Shown here: positions 8,727-17,214 of the stretch, piece after piece | Layout: every line of letters begins with the position of its first letter | Numbering within the stretch: the stretch's first letter is position 1 | NCBI RefSeq assembly: GCF_014127285.1 | Contig: NZ_CP059901.1 | Span: 558,001 to 622,000, forward strand | Length of the DNA stretch: 64,000 nt | Direction: 5' to 3' | DNA from: Mumia sp. ZJ1417 | Lineage (GTDB): Bacteria; Actinomycetota; Actinomycetes; Propionibacteriales; Nocardioidaceae | Translations under genes and position numbers: made by a program | The notes under the pieces: model-generated | The model's input: only the letters and a program-made list of their open reading frames with translations | The model's database searches: none | What the model was told of the DNA's origin: nothing

Positions 8727-9895
8727 CACGCCGTGCCATGACGACACCAGCCGTCGTCCCCTTCACACGTCCCGACATCACCGACGCGGAGATCGACGCC
8801 GTGGTCCGTGCGCTGCGCGGAGGGTGGGTGACGACCGGGCCTGCCGCCGCCGAGCTCGAGGACACCTTCGCGGGCTTCGTCGGCGGCGGGGTCGAAGCCG
8901 TGGCCGTGAGCTCAGCGACGGCGGGGCTGCACCTGGCGTTGGAGGCGTGTGGCGTCGGTGTCGGCGACGAGGTTCTCGTGCCGACCTGGACGTTCACGGC
9001 GACTGCGGAGGTGGTGCGTTATCTCGGGGCGACTCCCGTCCTCGTCGATGTCGACCCCGTGACTCTCAACATCGCGCCGTCTGCCGTCGCCGCTGCGCTG
9101 GGTCCGAGGACACGCGCTGTCATTGTCGTCCACTTCGGGGGCCTTGCGGCTGACACCGCGGGTATCGCAGCCGTCACGCGGCCACGGGGAGTTCGCATCG
9201 TCGAGGACGCCGCTCACGCGCTGCCGAGCACTCGTGCCGGCGAGATCGTCGGCACGGCGGCGCACTCCGACGCAGCGATCTTCAGCTTCTATGCCACGAA
9301 GACCGTGACGACGGGCGAGGGCGGAATGCTCACCACACGCGATCCCACCATCGCTGCACGCGCTCGGGTGATGCGCCTCCACGGGATCGACCGGGACGCG
9401 TTCGACCGCTATCGCCGGGCGTCCGCCTGGGAGTACGACGTCGTCGCGCCGGGCTTCAAGAACAACCTCCCGGACCCTGCGGCGGCGATGGGATGCGTCC
9501 AGCTCGCCCGTGCGCACGCGATGAGGGATCGCCGGGAGGAGATCGCAGCGACGTACCTCGAGGCATGGCGCGACCTGCCGATCGAGCTGCCGGCTCGACC
9601 AGCGGGGGCCGACCTCCATGCCTGGCACCTCTTCACTCTTCGGCTGCGCCCCGATTCGGAGACTGACCGTGACGCTCTCATCCAAGCCCTCGCGCAACGC
9701 GGGATCGGGTCCAGCGTCCATTTCATCCCCCTGCACCAGCTCACGTACTGGCGCACCTCGCTGAGGCCTGAGCCGGATGCCTTTCCCGTCGCCGACACGG
9801 TCTTCCCGCGGATCGTCAGCGTCCCGATCTTCAGCGCCATGACGTACGACGAGGTCGACCGAGTCGCGGACGCCGTACGCGAGGTCGTCAGGTGA
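8723..9895 (+). CDS. DegT/DnrJ/EryC1/StrS sugar aminotransferase
   Basis: PLP enzyme of 390 residues expected to aminate the 4-keto sugar made by the preceding dehydratase. Family marks: VAVSSATAGLHLALEA, VLVPTWTFTATAEVVRYLGA, IVEDAAHALPS, and FYATKTVTTGEGGML, where the lysine near residue 193 should hold PLP. C-terminal GIGSSVHFIPLHQLTYWR is the substrate loop seen in PglE/WbpE-type enzymes. GTG 8723 overlaps the upstream stop by four bases; ATG 8738 is an alternative only five codons in. Its own stop overlaps the phosphoglycosyltransferase start in the same way, indicating translational coupling. Confidence 0.92.
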   Translation: MTRRAMTTPAVVPFTRPDITDAEIDAVVRALRGGWVTTGPAAAELEDTFAGFVGGGVEAVAVSSATAGLHLALEACGVGVGDEVLVPTWTFTATAEVVRYLGATPVLVDVDPVTLNIAPSAVAAALGPRTRAVIVVHFGGLAADTAGIAAVTRPRGVRIVEDAAHALPSTRAGEIVGTAAHSDAAIFSFYATKTVTTGEGGMLTTRDPTIAARARVMRLHGIDRDAFDRYRRASAWEYDVVAPGFKNNLPDPAAAMGCVQLARAHAMRDRREEIAATYLEAWRDLPIELPARPAGADLHAWHLFTLRLRPDSETDRDALIQALAQRGIGSSVHFIPLHQLTYWRTSLRPEPDAFPVADTVFPRIVSVPIFSAMTYDEVDRVADAVREVVR

Positions 9896-10494
9896 GGCGC
9901 CTCGCTGAAGCCTTCGTGGCTTTGATCGCGCTGGTTCTCCTGGCGCCGGTGCTCGTCGCGATAGGGATCGTGGTCCGGCTCGACACGCCCGGCCCGGCCC
10001 TCTTCCGCCAGCTGAGGGTCGGTCACGGGGGACGCGAGTTCGAGATCTGGAAGTTCCGCACGATGACGCAGCCTGAGTCTTCCGACGAAGACCACGGGCA
10101 AGAGGTCACCGTTGCCGGGGACGTCAGGGTCACACGCGTGGGGCGCTTGCTGCGAAGAAGGAAGCTCGACGAACTTCCTCAGCTGGTGAACGTGGTCCGG
10201 GGTGAGATGGCGCTCGTGGGGCCTCGGCCCGAAGTCCCGCGATATGTCGCGCTGTGGCCGGCCCGCTTGCGCGAGGTGATCTTGTCGATCCCGCCCGGCC
10301 TCACCGACCCCACGTCGATCGCGCTTCGGGACGAGGAGGGGCTGCTCGGACGCCAGCCCGAGCCGGAGCGGTACTACCGCGAGGTGCTCCTGCCGAGGAA
10401 GGCCGCGATGTACGCCGCGTACGTGAGGACGCGATGCCTGCGAGGTGACGCCAAGATCCTCGCCCGTACCGTCAAGGCGGCGCTGTGGGTTTGA
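9892..10494 (+). CDS. Initiating sugar-1-phosphate transferase, PglC-like (monotopic)
   Basis: Phosphoglycosyltransferase of 200 residues that loads the first sugar phosphate on undecaprenyl phosphate. One N-terminal re-entrant hydrophobic helix (about 5-28) is followed by DTPGPALFRQLRVG, FEIWKFRTM, the catalytic Asp-Glu pair in RRRKLDELPQL (about 91-99) and VGPRPEVPRY. Length and lack of extra N-terminal helices match the small PglC class rather than WbaP. Coupled by GTGA overlap to the aminotransferase, so the sugar made by the two preceding enzymes is the likely donor substrate. Confidence 0.92.
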   Translation: MRRLAEAFVALIALVLLAPVLVAIGIVVRLDTPGPALFRQLRVGHGGREFEIWKFRTMTQPESSDEDHGQEVTVAGDVRVTRVGRLLRRRKLDELPQLVNVVRGEMALVGPRPEVPRYVALWPARLREVILSIPPGLTDPTSIALRDEEGLLGRQPEPERYYREVLLPRKAAMYAAYVRTRCLRGDAKILARTVKAALWV

Positions 10495-10507
10495 GGGTGG
10501 CCGCGCG

Positions 10508-11155
10508 ATGAGTGTGCCGTGTGCCGTGCGCCACGCCCGATCCTCCGACATCGAACGGGTGGTCGCCCTCCACGAAGCGTCCTTCCCTGGATTCTTCCTC
10601 AGCCTGCTCGGGCCGACGTTCCTGCGCGAGCTCTATCGCGGGCTGTTGGCGCTCGACGAGGGAATCCTCCTGGTCGCCGAGATGCCGGATGGCCGGGTCA
10701 TCGGATTCTTGGGCGGCACCGACGACCGGCCGGCCTTCTACCGCCGCCTGCTCCGCCGGCGCGGGTGGCGCTTCGCGCTCGCCGCGGTCCCCGCGGTGGT
10801 CCGGCACCCGTCGATGGCGAGGCGGGTCGTGCGTGGCCGCGAACGCGCCGAGCGCGGCAACGACCCCGGCGACGCGGGCGTGAACCAGGCTCCCGGATCC
10901 CTCATGTCCCTGGGCGTCGCGCCACAGGCGCAGGGAACAGGAGCGGGGCGTGAGCTGGTGCGGGCGTTCGACCGGGTGGTGCAGAGTCGAGGGTCCGCGG
11001 GATACACCCTGACGACCGACGCCGAGGACAACGATCGCGTGAACGCGTTCTATGTCGGGCTGGGTCTCGTCCCCGCCTCGGAGCACGTCACTCCCGAAGG
11101 TCGCAGACTCATCGAGTACGTCAGGGTCTGGGCAAGCGCAGATCCGCGAGCGTGA
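10508..11155 (+). CDS. GNAT-family N-acetyltransferase
   Basis: Acetyl-CoA-dependent acyltransferase of 215 residues. The acetyl-CoA loop is seen in SLGVAPQAQGTGAGRELVRAF (about 134-154), preceded by ILLVAEMPDGRVIGFLGG as the central strand. ATG 10508 follows the upstream stop by 13 bases; the frame is open further upstream but inside the previous gene. Context, directly after dehydratase, aminotransferase and PglC-like transferase, suggests it acetylates the 4-amino group of the sugar, the job done by PglD elsewhere, though PglD is a left-handed beta-helix enzyme and this is GNAT, as PseH and WecD are. Function is inference. Confidence 0.78.
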   Translation: MSVPCAVRHARSSDIERVVALHEASFPGFFLSLLGPTFLRELYRGLLALDEGILLVAEMPDGRVIGFLGGTDDRPAFYRRLLRRRGWRFALAAVPAVVRHPSMARRVVRGRERAERGNDPGDAGVNQAPGSLMSLGVAPQAQGTGAGRELVRAFDRVVQSRGSAGYTLTTDAEDNDRVNAFYVGLGLVPASEHVTPEGRRLIEYVRVWASADPRA

Positions 11156-11157
11156 GG

Positions 11158-12441
11158 TCAGAGCGCCGTTCCCGGGTGGTTCAGCCGGTTACGGGTGTCG
11201 AGCACGTACGCATCTGCGCGGGCGATCGCGTCGTAGTCGACACCGTCGTGGTCCGTCAGGATGACGATCGCGTGTGCCGCCTCGACCTCCGCCAGGGATG
11301 CGGTGACCACTGAGACTCCAGCCGGCGCCTTCGACTCGTCGACGTAAGGGTCGACGACGCGGACGTCGGCGCCCGACGCGACGAGCAGCTCGCAGACTCG
11401 CACGGCCGGTGATCCCCGCGTGTCGCTCGAGCGGGGCTTGTAGGCGAGTCCGACGGCGAGGACCCGACTCCCTCGCAACGACCGGCTGCGCTCGTTGAGC
11501 CCCGCCGAGAGCCTTCGTACGACGTACTCCGGCATGTGGTCGTTGACGTCGTTCGCCAGCTCGACGAAGCGGAAGCTCTGTCCGAGCGTGCGGCGGACCT
11601 GCCAGGAGAGGTAGGACGGGTCGACCGGCAGGCAGTCCCCACCGACCCCCGGTCCAGGGGTGAACGGCATGAAGCCGAAGGGCTTGGTCGATGCTGCCGA
11701 GATCGCCTCCCAGACGTCGATGTCCAGATCGTGAGCGAACATCGCGAGCTCGTTCACCAAGGCGACGTTGACGTGGCGGAACGTGTTCTCCAGCAGCTTG
11801 GTGAGCTCGGCGACCGCAGTGGAGCTCACAGGGACGGTCCGGTCGACCAGCCGTGCATAGATCCCCTCGACTGCAGCGGCGGACTTCGCCGTGACCCCTG
11901 AGACCACCTTCGGGGTCGTGGTGAAGGCGAAGCGGGTGTTGCCCGGATCGATCCGCTCGGGCGAGTAGCCGAGATTGAAGTCGACCCCGGGTTCCATGCC
12001 GCTGAGGTCACCGAGGAGCGGGGCCAAGAGCTGCTCGGTCGTGCCGGGGTAGGTCGTCGACTCGAGCACCACGGTGTTGCCGGGCCGGAGCCGCGGGCCG
12101 AGCAGGCGTGCGGCGTCCTCCACGAACGTGAGATCGGGGACGGCCTCGCGCAAGGGGGTCGGCACCGTGACCAGCGCACAGTCGAAGCCATCGACATGAG
12201 CGACGTCGGTGGTCGGGAGATATCGGCCGGTCGCCAGCGTCGTGCGCAGGACCGAGTCCGTGACGTCCTCCACGAACGAGATGCCCGACCTCAGTGAGGC
12301 GACGCGGGCTTCATCGGTGTCGAATCCGACCACGTCGAATTCTGCCTCGACGGCTCGCACGGCGACCGGAAGGCCGACGTAGCCTTGTCCGACAACGACC
12401 ATGCGCTCACCCTTGCGGTGCTCGACCCCCGAGGTCGGCAT
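11158..12441 (-). CDS. Nucleotide-sugar 6-dehydrogenase (UDP-GlcNAc/UDP-hexose type)
   Basis: NAD-dependent four-electron oxidation of a UDP-sugar to the uronic acid. The 427-residue product contains VVGQGYVGLPVAV (NAD fold), VTVPTPL, VVLESTTYPGTTE, GYSPERIDPGN, the catalytic cysteine in GVGGDCLPVDPSY (near 269) and the C-terminal LAYKPRSSDTRGSPA. This set fits the WbpO/TviB/WecC group better than UDP-glucose dehydrogenases. ATG 12441 has GGTGGGGGG upstream; ATG 12402 with AAGGGTGAG is an equally possible start. Divergent from a WbpP/TviC-like epimerase at 12575, the usual partner for making UDP-GalNAcA. Nearly abuts the acetyltransferase gene (3' ends two bases apart). Confidence 0.88.
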   Translation of the reverse strand: MPTSGVEHRKGERMVVVGQGYVGLPVAVRAVEAEFDVVGFDTDEARVASLRSGISFVEDVTDSVLRTTLATGRYLPTTDVAHVDGFDCALVTVPTPLREAVPDLTFVEDAARLLGPRLRPGNTVVLESTTYPGTTEQLLAPLLGDLSGMEPGVDFNLGYSPERIDPGNTRFAFTTTPKVVSGVTAKSAAAVEGIYARLVDRTVPVSSTAVAELTKLLENTFRHVNVALVNELAMFAHDLDIDVWEAISAASTKPFGFMPFTPGPGVGGDCLPVDPSYLSWQVRRTLGQSFRFVELANDVNDHMPEYVVRRLSAGLNERSRSLRGSRVLAVGLAYKPRSSDTRGSPAVRVCELLVASGADVRVVDPYVDESKAPAGVSVVTASLAEVEAAHAIVILTDHDGVDYDAIARADAYVLDTRNRLNHPGTAL

Positions 12442-12574
12442 GACGGGCCCCCCACCTTGTCGTCCTGCAGTCGCGACCACGCTAACTGCCAGCGGACGTG
12501 CCCGCACGAGTCGCGGTTCGGACATTTGGTGCATAGGCTCGACCGGCCAACGACGTGAGTGTCATAGGGGGAAC

Positions 12575-13552
12575 ATGCGGCTTCTGGTGACTGGTGGCGG
12601 AGGATTTATCGGCTCCAACCTGGTGCGCACAGCGCTGCGTCACCCCGGTTTGACACAGGTCCGTGTCCTCGACGACTTCTCGACCGGCTACGAGGAGAAC
12701 CTCCACGGCGTGCCGGTCGAACTCCACCGCGGGTCTGTGTGCGACCCCGATGCGCTGGCGAGGTCGCTGAAGGGCATCGACGGTGTCGTCCACCTTGCCG
12801 CCATCCCGAGCGTGCCGCGGTCGCTGGTCGACCCCCGCCGGTCGTACGAGGTGAACGTGTCTGGGACGGTCGAGGTGCTGGAGGCGTGCCGCACAGCCGA
12901 CGTGGGCCATGTGGTCGTGGCGTCATCGAGCTCGGTGTACGGCGCGAACCCTGCGGAGTACAAGAACGAACGTGGATGGGTCCGGCCGCTCAGCCCGTAC
13001 GCTGCCGGCAAGCTGGCCGCCGAGCAGATGGCGCTCGCCTATCAGGAGTCGTTCGGGCTGGGGGTGTCGGCGTTCCGCTTCTTCAACGTGTACGGGCCGC
13101 GGCAACCTGCGGGGCACACGTACTCCGCAGTCGTCCCCGTGTTCGTGGACGCGCTTCTGCGGGGGACTCCGGTGCCCGTGCACGGCGACGGTGCGCAGAC
13201 GCGCGACTTCACCTTCGTGGACTCGGTGTGTCGAGTCCTGGTGGAGTCGGCGGTGACTGCGAAGGCGTGCGCGGAGCCGGTCAACCTGGCCTTCGGGACG
13301 CGGACCAGCATCGCGGAGCTCGTGAGCCTTCTCGAGGAGGTCACAGGCCGCTCGGCACGAATCGACTGGCAGCCACCGCGGTCTGCCGATGTGCGCGCCT
13401 CGCGTGCCGACAGCGGCCTGCTGCATGAGCTGTACCCCGCTGCGGAGCCCGTCGCGCTGCGTGACGGACTCCGGAGCACGGCCGAATGGTTCGCCACGCG
13501 CCCGTCAACATCACACTCGCTCGATTCGTGGTCCGGCGTGACCGGCCCCTAG
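12575..13552 (+). CDS. NAD-dependent sugar epimerase, WbpP/TviC-like
   Basis: Extended SDR of 325 residues: LLVTGGGGFIGSNL at the N-terminus, VRVLDDFSTGYEENL, VVHLAAIPSVPRS, VASSSSVYG, the catalytic YAAGK (Tyr about 142, Lys about 146) and RFFNVYGPRQ. The DDFSTGYEENL signature is that of UDP-HexNAc C4-epimerases such as WbpP and TviC. The ATG at 12575 has AGGGGGA five to six bases upstream; the in-frame region back to 12401 overlaps the divergent gene and is not family-like. The 133-base gap to the dehydrogenase start should hold both promoters. Confidence 0.88.
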   Translation: MRLLVTGGGGFIGSNLVRTALRHPGLTQVRVLDDFSTGYEENLHGVPVELHRGSVCDPDALARSLKGIDGVVHLAAIPSVPRSLVDPRRSYEVNVSGTVEVLEACRTADVGHVVVASSSSVYGANPAEYKNERGWVRPLSPYAAGKLAAEQMALAYQESFGLGVSAFRFFNVYGPRQPAGHTYSAVVPVFVDALLRGTPVPVHGDGAQTRDFTFVDSVCRVLVESAVTAKACAEPVNLAFGTRTSIAELVSLLEEVTGRSARIDWQPPRSADVRASRADSGLLHELYPAAEPVALRDGLRSTAEWFATRPSTSHSLDSWSGVTGP

Positions 13553-13564
13553 ACTTGACCGGTT

Positions 13565-15340
13565 ATGACTGATTCCGCGCCGACTGAAGCGCACCCTTCT
13601 TTTGCTGATCTTCTCGCCGACGAGCGACTGGTCCGCGCCCTTGCCGACGTCGGCTACGAGTCGCCGTCCCCCATCCAGGCCGAGGCGATCCCGCCACTGC
13701 TCGCAGGCCACGACATCATCGGAATGGCACAGACGGGCACGGGCAAGACCGCTGCGTTCGCGCTGCCGATCCTCTCGGGCATCGACGTGACGAACCCCAC
13801 GACCCAGGCGCTCGTGCTGGCACCGACCCGTGAGCTCGCGCTCCAGGTCGCCGAGGCCTTCGCCTCGTACGCCAAGCACCTCCCCGGGCTCAATGTGGTC
13901 CCCGTCTACGGCGGTGCGGGCTACTCCGAGCAGCTCGCCGCGCTCCGCAAGGGCGCCCACGTCGTCGTGGGCACGCCGGGTCGCGTGATCGACCACCTCG
14001 AGCGCGGACGGCTCGACCTGACGACGATCTCGAACCTCGTCCTCGACGAGGCCGACGAGATGCTCAAGATGGGCTTCGCCGACGACGTCGAGCGGATCCT
14101 CCGCGACACGCCGACCACCAAGCAGGTGGCGCTGTTCTCGGCCACCATGCCGTCGACGATCCGCCGTCTCGCCAACCAGTACCTCACCGATCCGGTCGAG
14201 GTGAAGGTCCAGGCCAAGACGGTCACGGCCAAGAACGTGCGTCAGCGCTGGCTGCTGGTCCCGCACTTCCGCAAGCTCGACGCGCTCGCCCGCTTCCTCG
14301 AGGTCGAGCCGCACGAGGGCGTCATCGTCTTCGTCCGGACCAAGCAGGTCACCGAGGAGCTCGCCGAGCAGCTGCGAGCGTACGGTCACAGCGCGCAGGC
14401 GATCAACGGCGACCTGGTCCAGGCGCAGCGCGAGCGGGCCGTCAACGCCCTCAAGAGCGGCTCTCTCGACATCCTCGTGGCCACCGACGTCGCCGCGCGC
14501 GGCCTCGATGTGGACCGCGTGAGCCACGTCGTCAACTACGACATCCCGCACGACCCGGAGGCGTACGTCCACCGGATCGGCCGTACGGGACGCGCCGGGC
14601 GCAGCGGCGACGCCATCCTCTTCGTCACGCCCCGTGAGCGCCGTCTCCTCGGCGTCATCGAGCGCACCACCGGCCAGCCGGTGACCCCGATGGACATCCC
14701 GACCGCCGAGCAGGTCAACGCCCGCCGGGTCGAGCAGTTCGAGGAGGCGATCACCGACGCGCTCGCGACCAAGGACGTGCACATGTTCCGCGGGCTCGTG
14801 AGCAAGTACGCCGAGGCCACGGGGGTCGATCCGATCGACGTCGCCGCAGCGCTCGCCGTCCGCGCTCACGAGGGCCGGTCCTTCCTCCTCGACGCCAAGG
14901 ACGACATCGTCCTCAGCGAGCGTGACCGAGCTCGCGACCACGGTGATCGTGGAGACCGTCCCGAGCGCCCGCAGCGGCCGACGCCGGACGGCATGGCCGT
15001 CTACAGGCTCGCGGTCGGCAAGCGCCAGCGCGTCACCCCGAAGTCGATCATGGGTGCGCTCGCGAACGAGGGCGGCCTCGGCCGGTCCGACTTCGGCAAC
15101 ATCTCGATCCGCTTCGACCACTCGCTCGTCGAACTCCCCGACCCGCTGCCCAGCGGTACGGAGAGCGCGCTGAGCCGCACCCGCATCGGGGGCGACCTCA
15201 TCAACCTCGAGCGCGACCGCGGCGCGCGCCGCAGCGGCAGCTCCTCCGCGCCTCGCCGTTCGGGTGGCGGCCGTAGCTGGGACAATGCGGGCAAGGGCCC
15301 CGTACGCTCTGCGAGGACGCCGCGTCGACGAAAGGGATAG
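13565..15340 (+). CDS. DEAD-box ATP-dependent RNA helicase, DeaD/CsdA-like
   Basis: RNA helicase of 591 residues for ribosome assembly or RNA turnover. Motifs in order: Q-motif region YESPSPIQ, I AQTGTGKT (about 56-63), Ia PTRELALQ, II DEAD (about 161-164), III SAT (about 193), V ATDVAARGLDVD and VI HRIGRTGRAG (about 336-345). A DbpA-type RNA-binding domain follows (VYRLAVGKRQRVTPKSIMGA, about 480-500) and the tail is Arg/Ser/Gly rich. The start ATG 13565 lies 12 bases after the epimerase stop. The stop overlaps the region just before manA, so the two are probably co-transcribed although unrelated in function. Confidence 0.95.
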   Translation: MTDSAPTEAHPSFADLLADERLVRALADVGYESPSPIQAEAIPPLLAGHDIIGMAQTGTGKTAAFALPILSGIDVTNPTTQALVLAPTRELALQVAEAFASYAKHLPGLNVVPVYGGAGYSEQLAALRKGAHVVVGTPGRVIDHLERGRLDLTTISNLVLDEADEMLKMGFADDVERILRDTPTTKQVALFSATMPSTIRRLANQYLTDPVEVKVQAKTVTAKNVRQRWLLVPHFRKLDALARFLEVEPHEGVIVFVRTKQVTEELAEQLRAYGHSAQAINGDLVQAQRERAVNALKSGSLDILVATDVAARGLDVDRVSHVVNYDIPHDPEAYVHRIGRTGRAGRSGDAILFVTPRERRLLGVIERTTGQPVTPMDIPTAEQVNARRVEQFEEAITDALATKDVHMFRGLVSKYAEATGVDPIDVAAALAVRAHEGRSFLLDAKDDIVLSERDRARDHGDRGDRPERPQRPTPDGMAVYRLAVGKRQRVTPKSIMGALANEGGLGRSDFGNISIRFDHSLVELPDPLPSGTESALSRTRIGGDLINLERDRGARRSGSSSAPRRSGGGRSWDNAGKGPVRSARTPRRRKG

Positions 15341-15345
15341 TGGGC

Positions 15346-16497
15346 ATGTACGAACTTGGCTCCGTCGTTCAGCACTACGACTGGGGCTCGGCGACTGCCC
15401 TCCCCGAGATGCTGGGGGTCGACCCTGACGGGACTCCGTGGGCCGAGCTGTGGATGGGGACGCACCCGCTCGGTCCCTCGACCGTCCGCCTTGCTGACGG
15501 GACCACGGCGCCGCTGAGCGACGTCGCAGGAGGCTCGCTCGCCTACCTCCTCAAGATTCTCGCGATCGCCAAGCCCCTCTCGCTCCAGGTGCACCCGGAG
15601 GTCACCATGGCCGAGCGGGGTTTCGTCCGTGAGAACGAGCGCCGGGTCGCGCTCGACTCACCCACCCGTGTCTTCAAGGATCCGCACCACAAGCCCGAGA
15701 TGGTCTACGCGCTGACCCGGTTCGAGGGCCTGATCGCCTTCCGGCCGACGGCGGAGGTGTGGCACGTCCTCGACGGGCTCGAGTCGCCGCTCGCGCGTCG
15801 ACTCGACGACGAGCTTCGTGCCGATCCTGGATTCCCTGGCCTCGTCCGGATGGTCGGTCGGCTGCTGTCGCCGTGGATGGGGCCGACCCGTGACGAGCTG
15901 CGCGCGTTCGTGGCGGAGTGCCAGGAGAAGTATGCGGCGGGCCTCGACCGTCGGCGTGCGTACGAGACGGTCTCCGAGCTGGCCGAGCACCACAGCGATG
16001 ATCCTGGCGTGGTCGTCGCGTCGCTTCTCAACCGGATCCGTCTCGAGCCCGGGCAGGCCGCGTTCGTCGAGGTCGGGGTGCTGCACGCCTACCTGAGCGG
16101 CACGTGCGTCGAGGTCATGGCCGGTTCGGACAACGTCCTGCGGGCCGGTCTCACGACCAAGCACGTGGAGCCGCAGGCGCTGGTCGACTGCGTTCGGATG
16201 GGGATGGCCGAGGCGCACGTCGTGACCCCCAAGGAGGAGGCGGGGGTGCGCATCTTCGCCCCGGAGGTCGACGAGTTCGCCCTCGCTGTGGCGACGGTCG
16301 ACGGGGTCGACGGAACGCAACTGCCGGGCACCGGGCCGCGGATCGTGCTCTGCGTCGACGGTGAGGTCTCGGTCCAGGCCGATGCCGGTCGCGTGGCCCT
16401 CACCGCGGGGCGCTCGGCGTTCACCGGCCGCGGGACCGGACCGGTCTGCGTCCGCGGGGCAGGCACTGTCGTGCAGGCCTTCACGCCCAGCAGCTGA
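15346..16497 (+). CDS. manA: Mannose-6-phosphate isomerase, class I
   Basis: Zinc enzyme linking fructose-6-P and mannose-6-P, feeding GDP-mannose for glycans. The 383-residue product starts YELGSVVQHYDWGS and has WAELWMGTHPLGPS, the metal-site motifs LSLQVHPE (Gln and His), HHKPEMVYAL (Glu) and FVEVGVLHAYLSG (His), and the late R-A-G-L-T-T-K-H stretch. ATG 15346 is preferred to the GTG at 15340 because AAGGGA then sits about eight bases upstream. It starts five bases after the helicase stop. Confidence 0.92.
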   Translation: MYELGSVVQHYDWGSATALPEMLGVDPDGTPWAELWMGTHPLGPSTVRLADGTTAPLSDVAGGSLAYLLKILAIAKPLSLQVHPEVTMAERGFVRENERRVALDSPTRVFKDPHHKPEMVYALTRFEGLIAFRPTAEVWHVLDGLESPLARRLDDELRADPGFPGLVRMVGRLLSPWMGPTRDELRAFVAECQEKYAAGLDRRRAYETVSELAEHHSDDPGVVVASLLNRIRLEPGQAAFVEVGVLHAYLSGTCVEVMAGSDNVLRAGLTTKHVEPQALVDCVRMGMAEAHVVTPKEEAGVRIFAPEVDEFALAVATVDGVDGTQLPGTGPRIVLCVDGEVSVQADAGRVALTAGRSAFTGRGTGPVCVRGAGTVVQAFTPSS

Positions 16498-16612
16498 GCC
16501 CGCAGTGACCGGATGCGGTCATCTGCGTTGACAGTGATGGGCGTCACTCCTAGCGTCGGCTCGGACTCTGACTCGTTTCAATACGCAACCTGCCGCGATA
16601 CGGAGGCTCCGA

Positions 16613-17139
16613 CCTGGAGAAGGCCGTGCCGCTCGCCGACGGAGCGTCCAACCGGGCCCGCTTCCTGGTGACCAACCGGACGTCAGGCTGCACCGTACGA
16701 GCAACCTCGCGGCGAACCCGGACGGAGCGCCGTTCCCGGCTCTTCTCGCCGACGCGAGCCAGGACCGCTATCCGGCACACCTGGCGACCGAGACGACAAA
16801 GCGACGTTCACCGTCTCGTACGGGCGGGCGGCCGGGCAGGGACCGACGGCCGAGCAGCCCTGGCATCTCGGCGTCGACCTCGGGCTCCCGGTCGCCCTCG
16901 GCTCGGTCACCGTGGGTGGACGGTCTTTGTACGGCGCTCGCGACTACACCCTCGAGGTGTCCGACGACGGCACCACTTGGCGTACGGTCGCCACCGTCGT
17001 CGACGCGGACAAGGAAGGCGCGACGACCTCCGTCGGCACGGTGGAGGCGCGCTATGTCCGGGCCCGCATCACGAAGGCGTGGGACAACGGGACGCCGTCG
17101 AACGTGCAGATGAGCGAGCTGGAGGTGCACGCGCCCTGA
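16613..17139 (+). pseudogene. Decayed fragment of a discoidin (F5/8 type C) domain protein
   Basis: No intact gene fills 16498-17214. Three reading frames must be joined to get one protein-like sequence: ADGASNRARFLVTNRTSG at about 16630-16690, then LHRTSNLAANPDGAPFPALL to about 16790 in a second frame, then ATFTVSYGRAAG to the TGA at 17137 in a third. The last part, with WHLGVDLGLPVALGSVTVGG, YTLEVSDDGTTWRTV, ARYVRARITKA and MSELEVHAP, is a carbohydrate-binding F5/8C-type beta sandwich, usually the C-terminal end of a secreted glycosidase. The catalytic part is absent. Probably a broken remnant, though base errors could explain some shifts. The stretch 16498-16612 shows nothing else. Confidence 0.7.
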
Positions 17140-17150
17140 CCGGCAGACAC

Positions 17151-17188
17151 GACGATGCCCGGCCAGGAGATCCTGGCCGGGCATCGTC
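17151..17188. terminator. Perfect 17-bp stem hairpin between convergent units
   Basis: Arms 17151-17167 and 17172-17188 are perfectly complementary with a four-base AGAT loop; core GCCCGGCCAGG. It lies 27 bases beyond the cysN stop on the minus strand and 12 beyond the decayed gene on the plus strand, so it can end transcription from both sides. No long T run follows, as is common in high-GC actinobacteria. Confidence 0.8.
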
Positions 17189-17214
17189 GTTGCGCGGTGT
17201 GACGGCGGCGGGCG

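Noticed and set aside
13511-15121. 536-codon minus-strand open frame
   Set aside because: Opposite the DEAD-box helicase; composition rich in Arg, Asp, Val and Gly without motifs.
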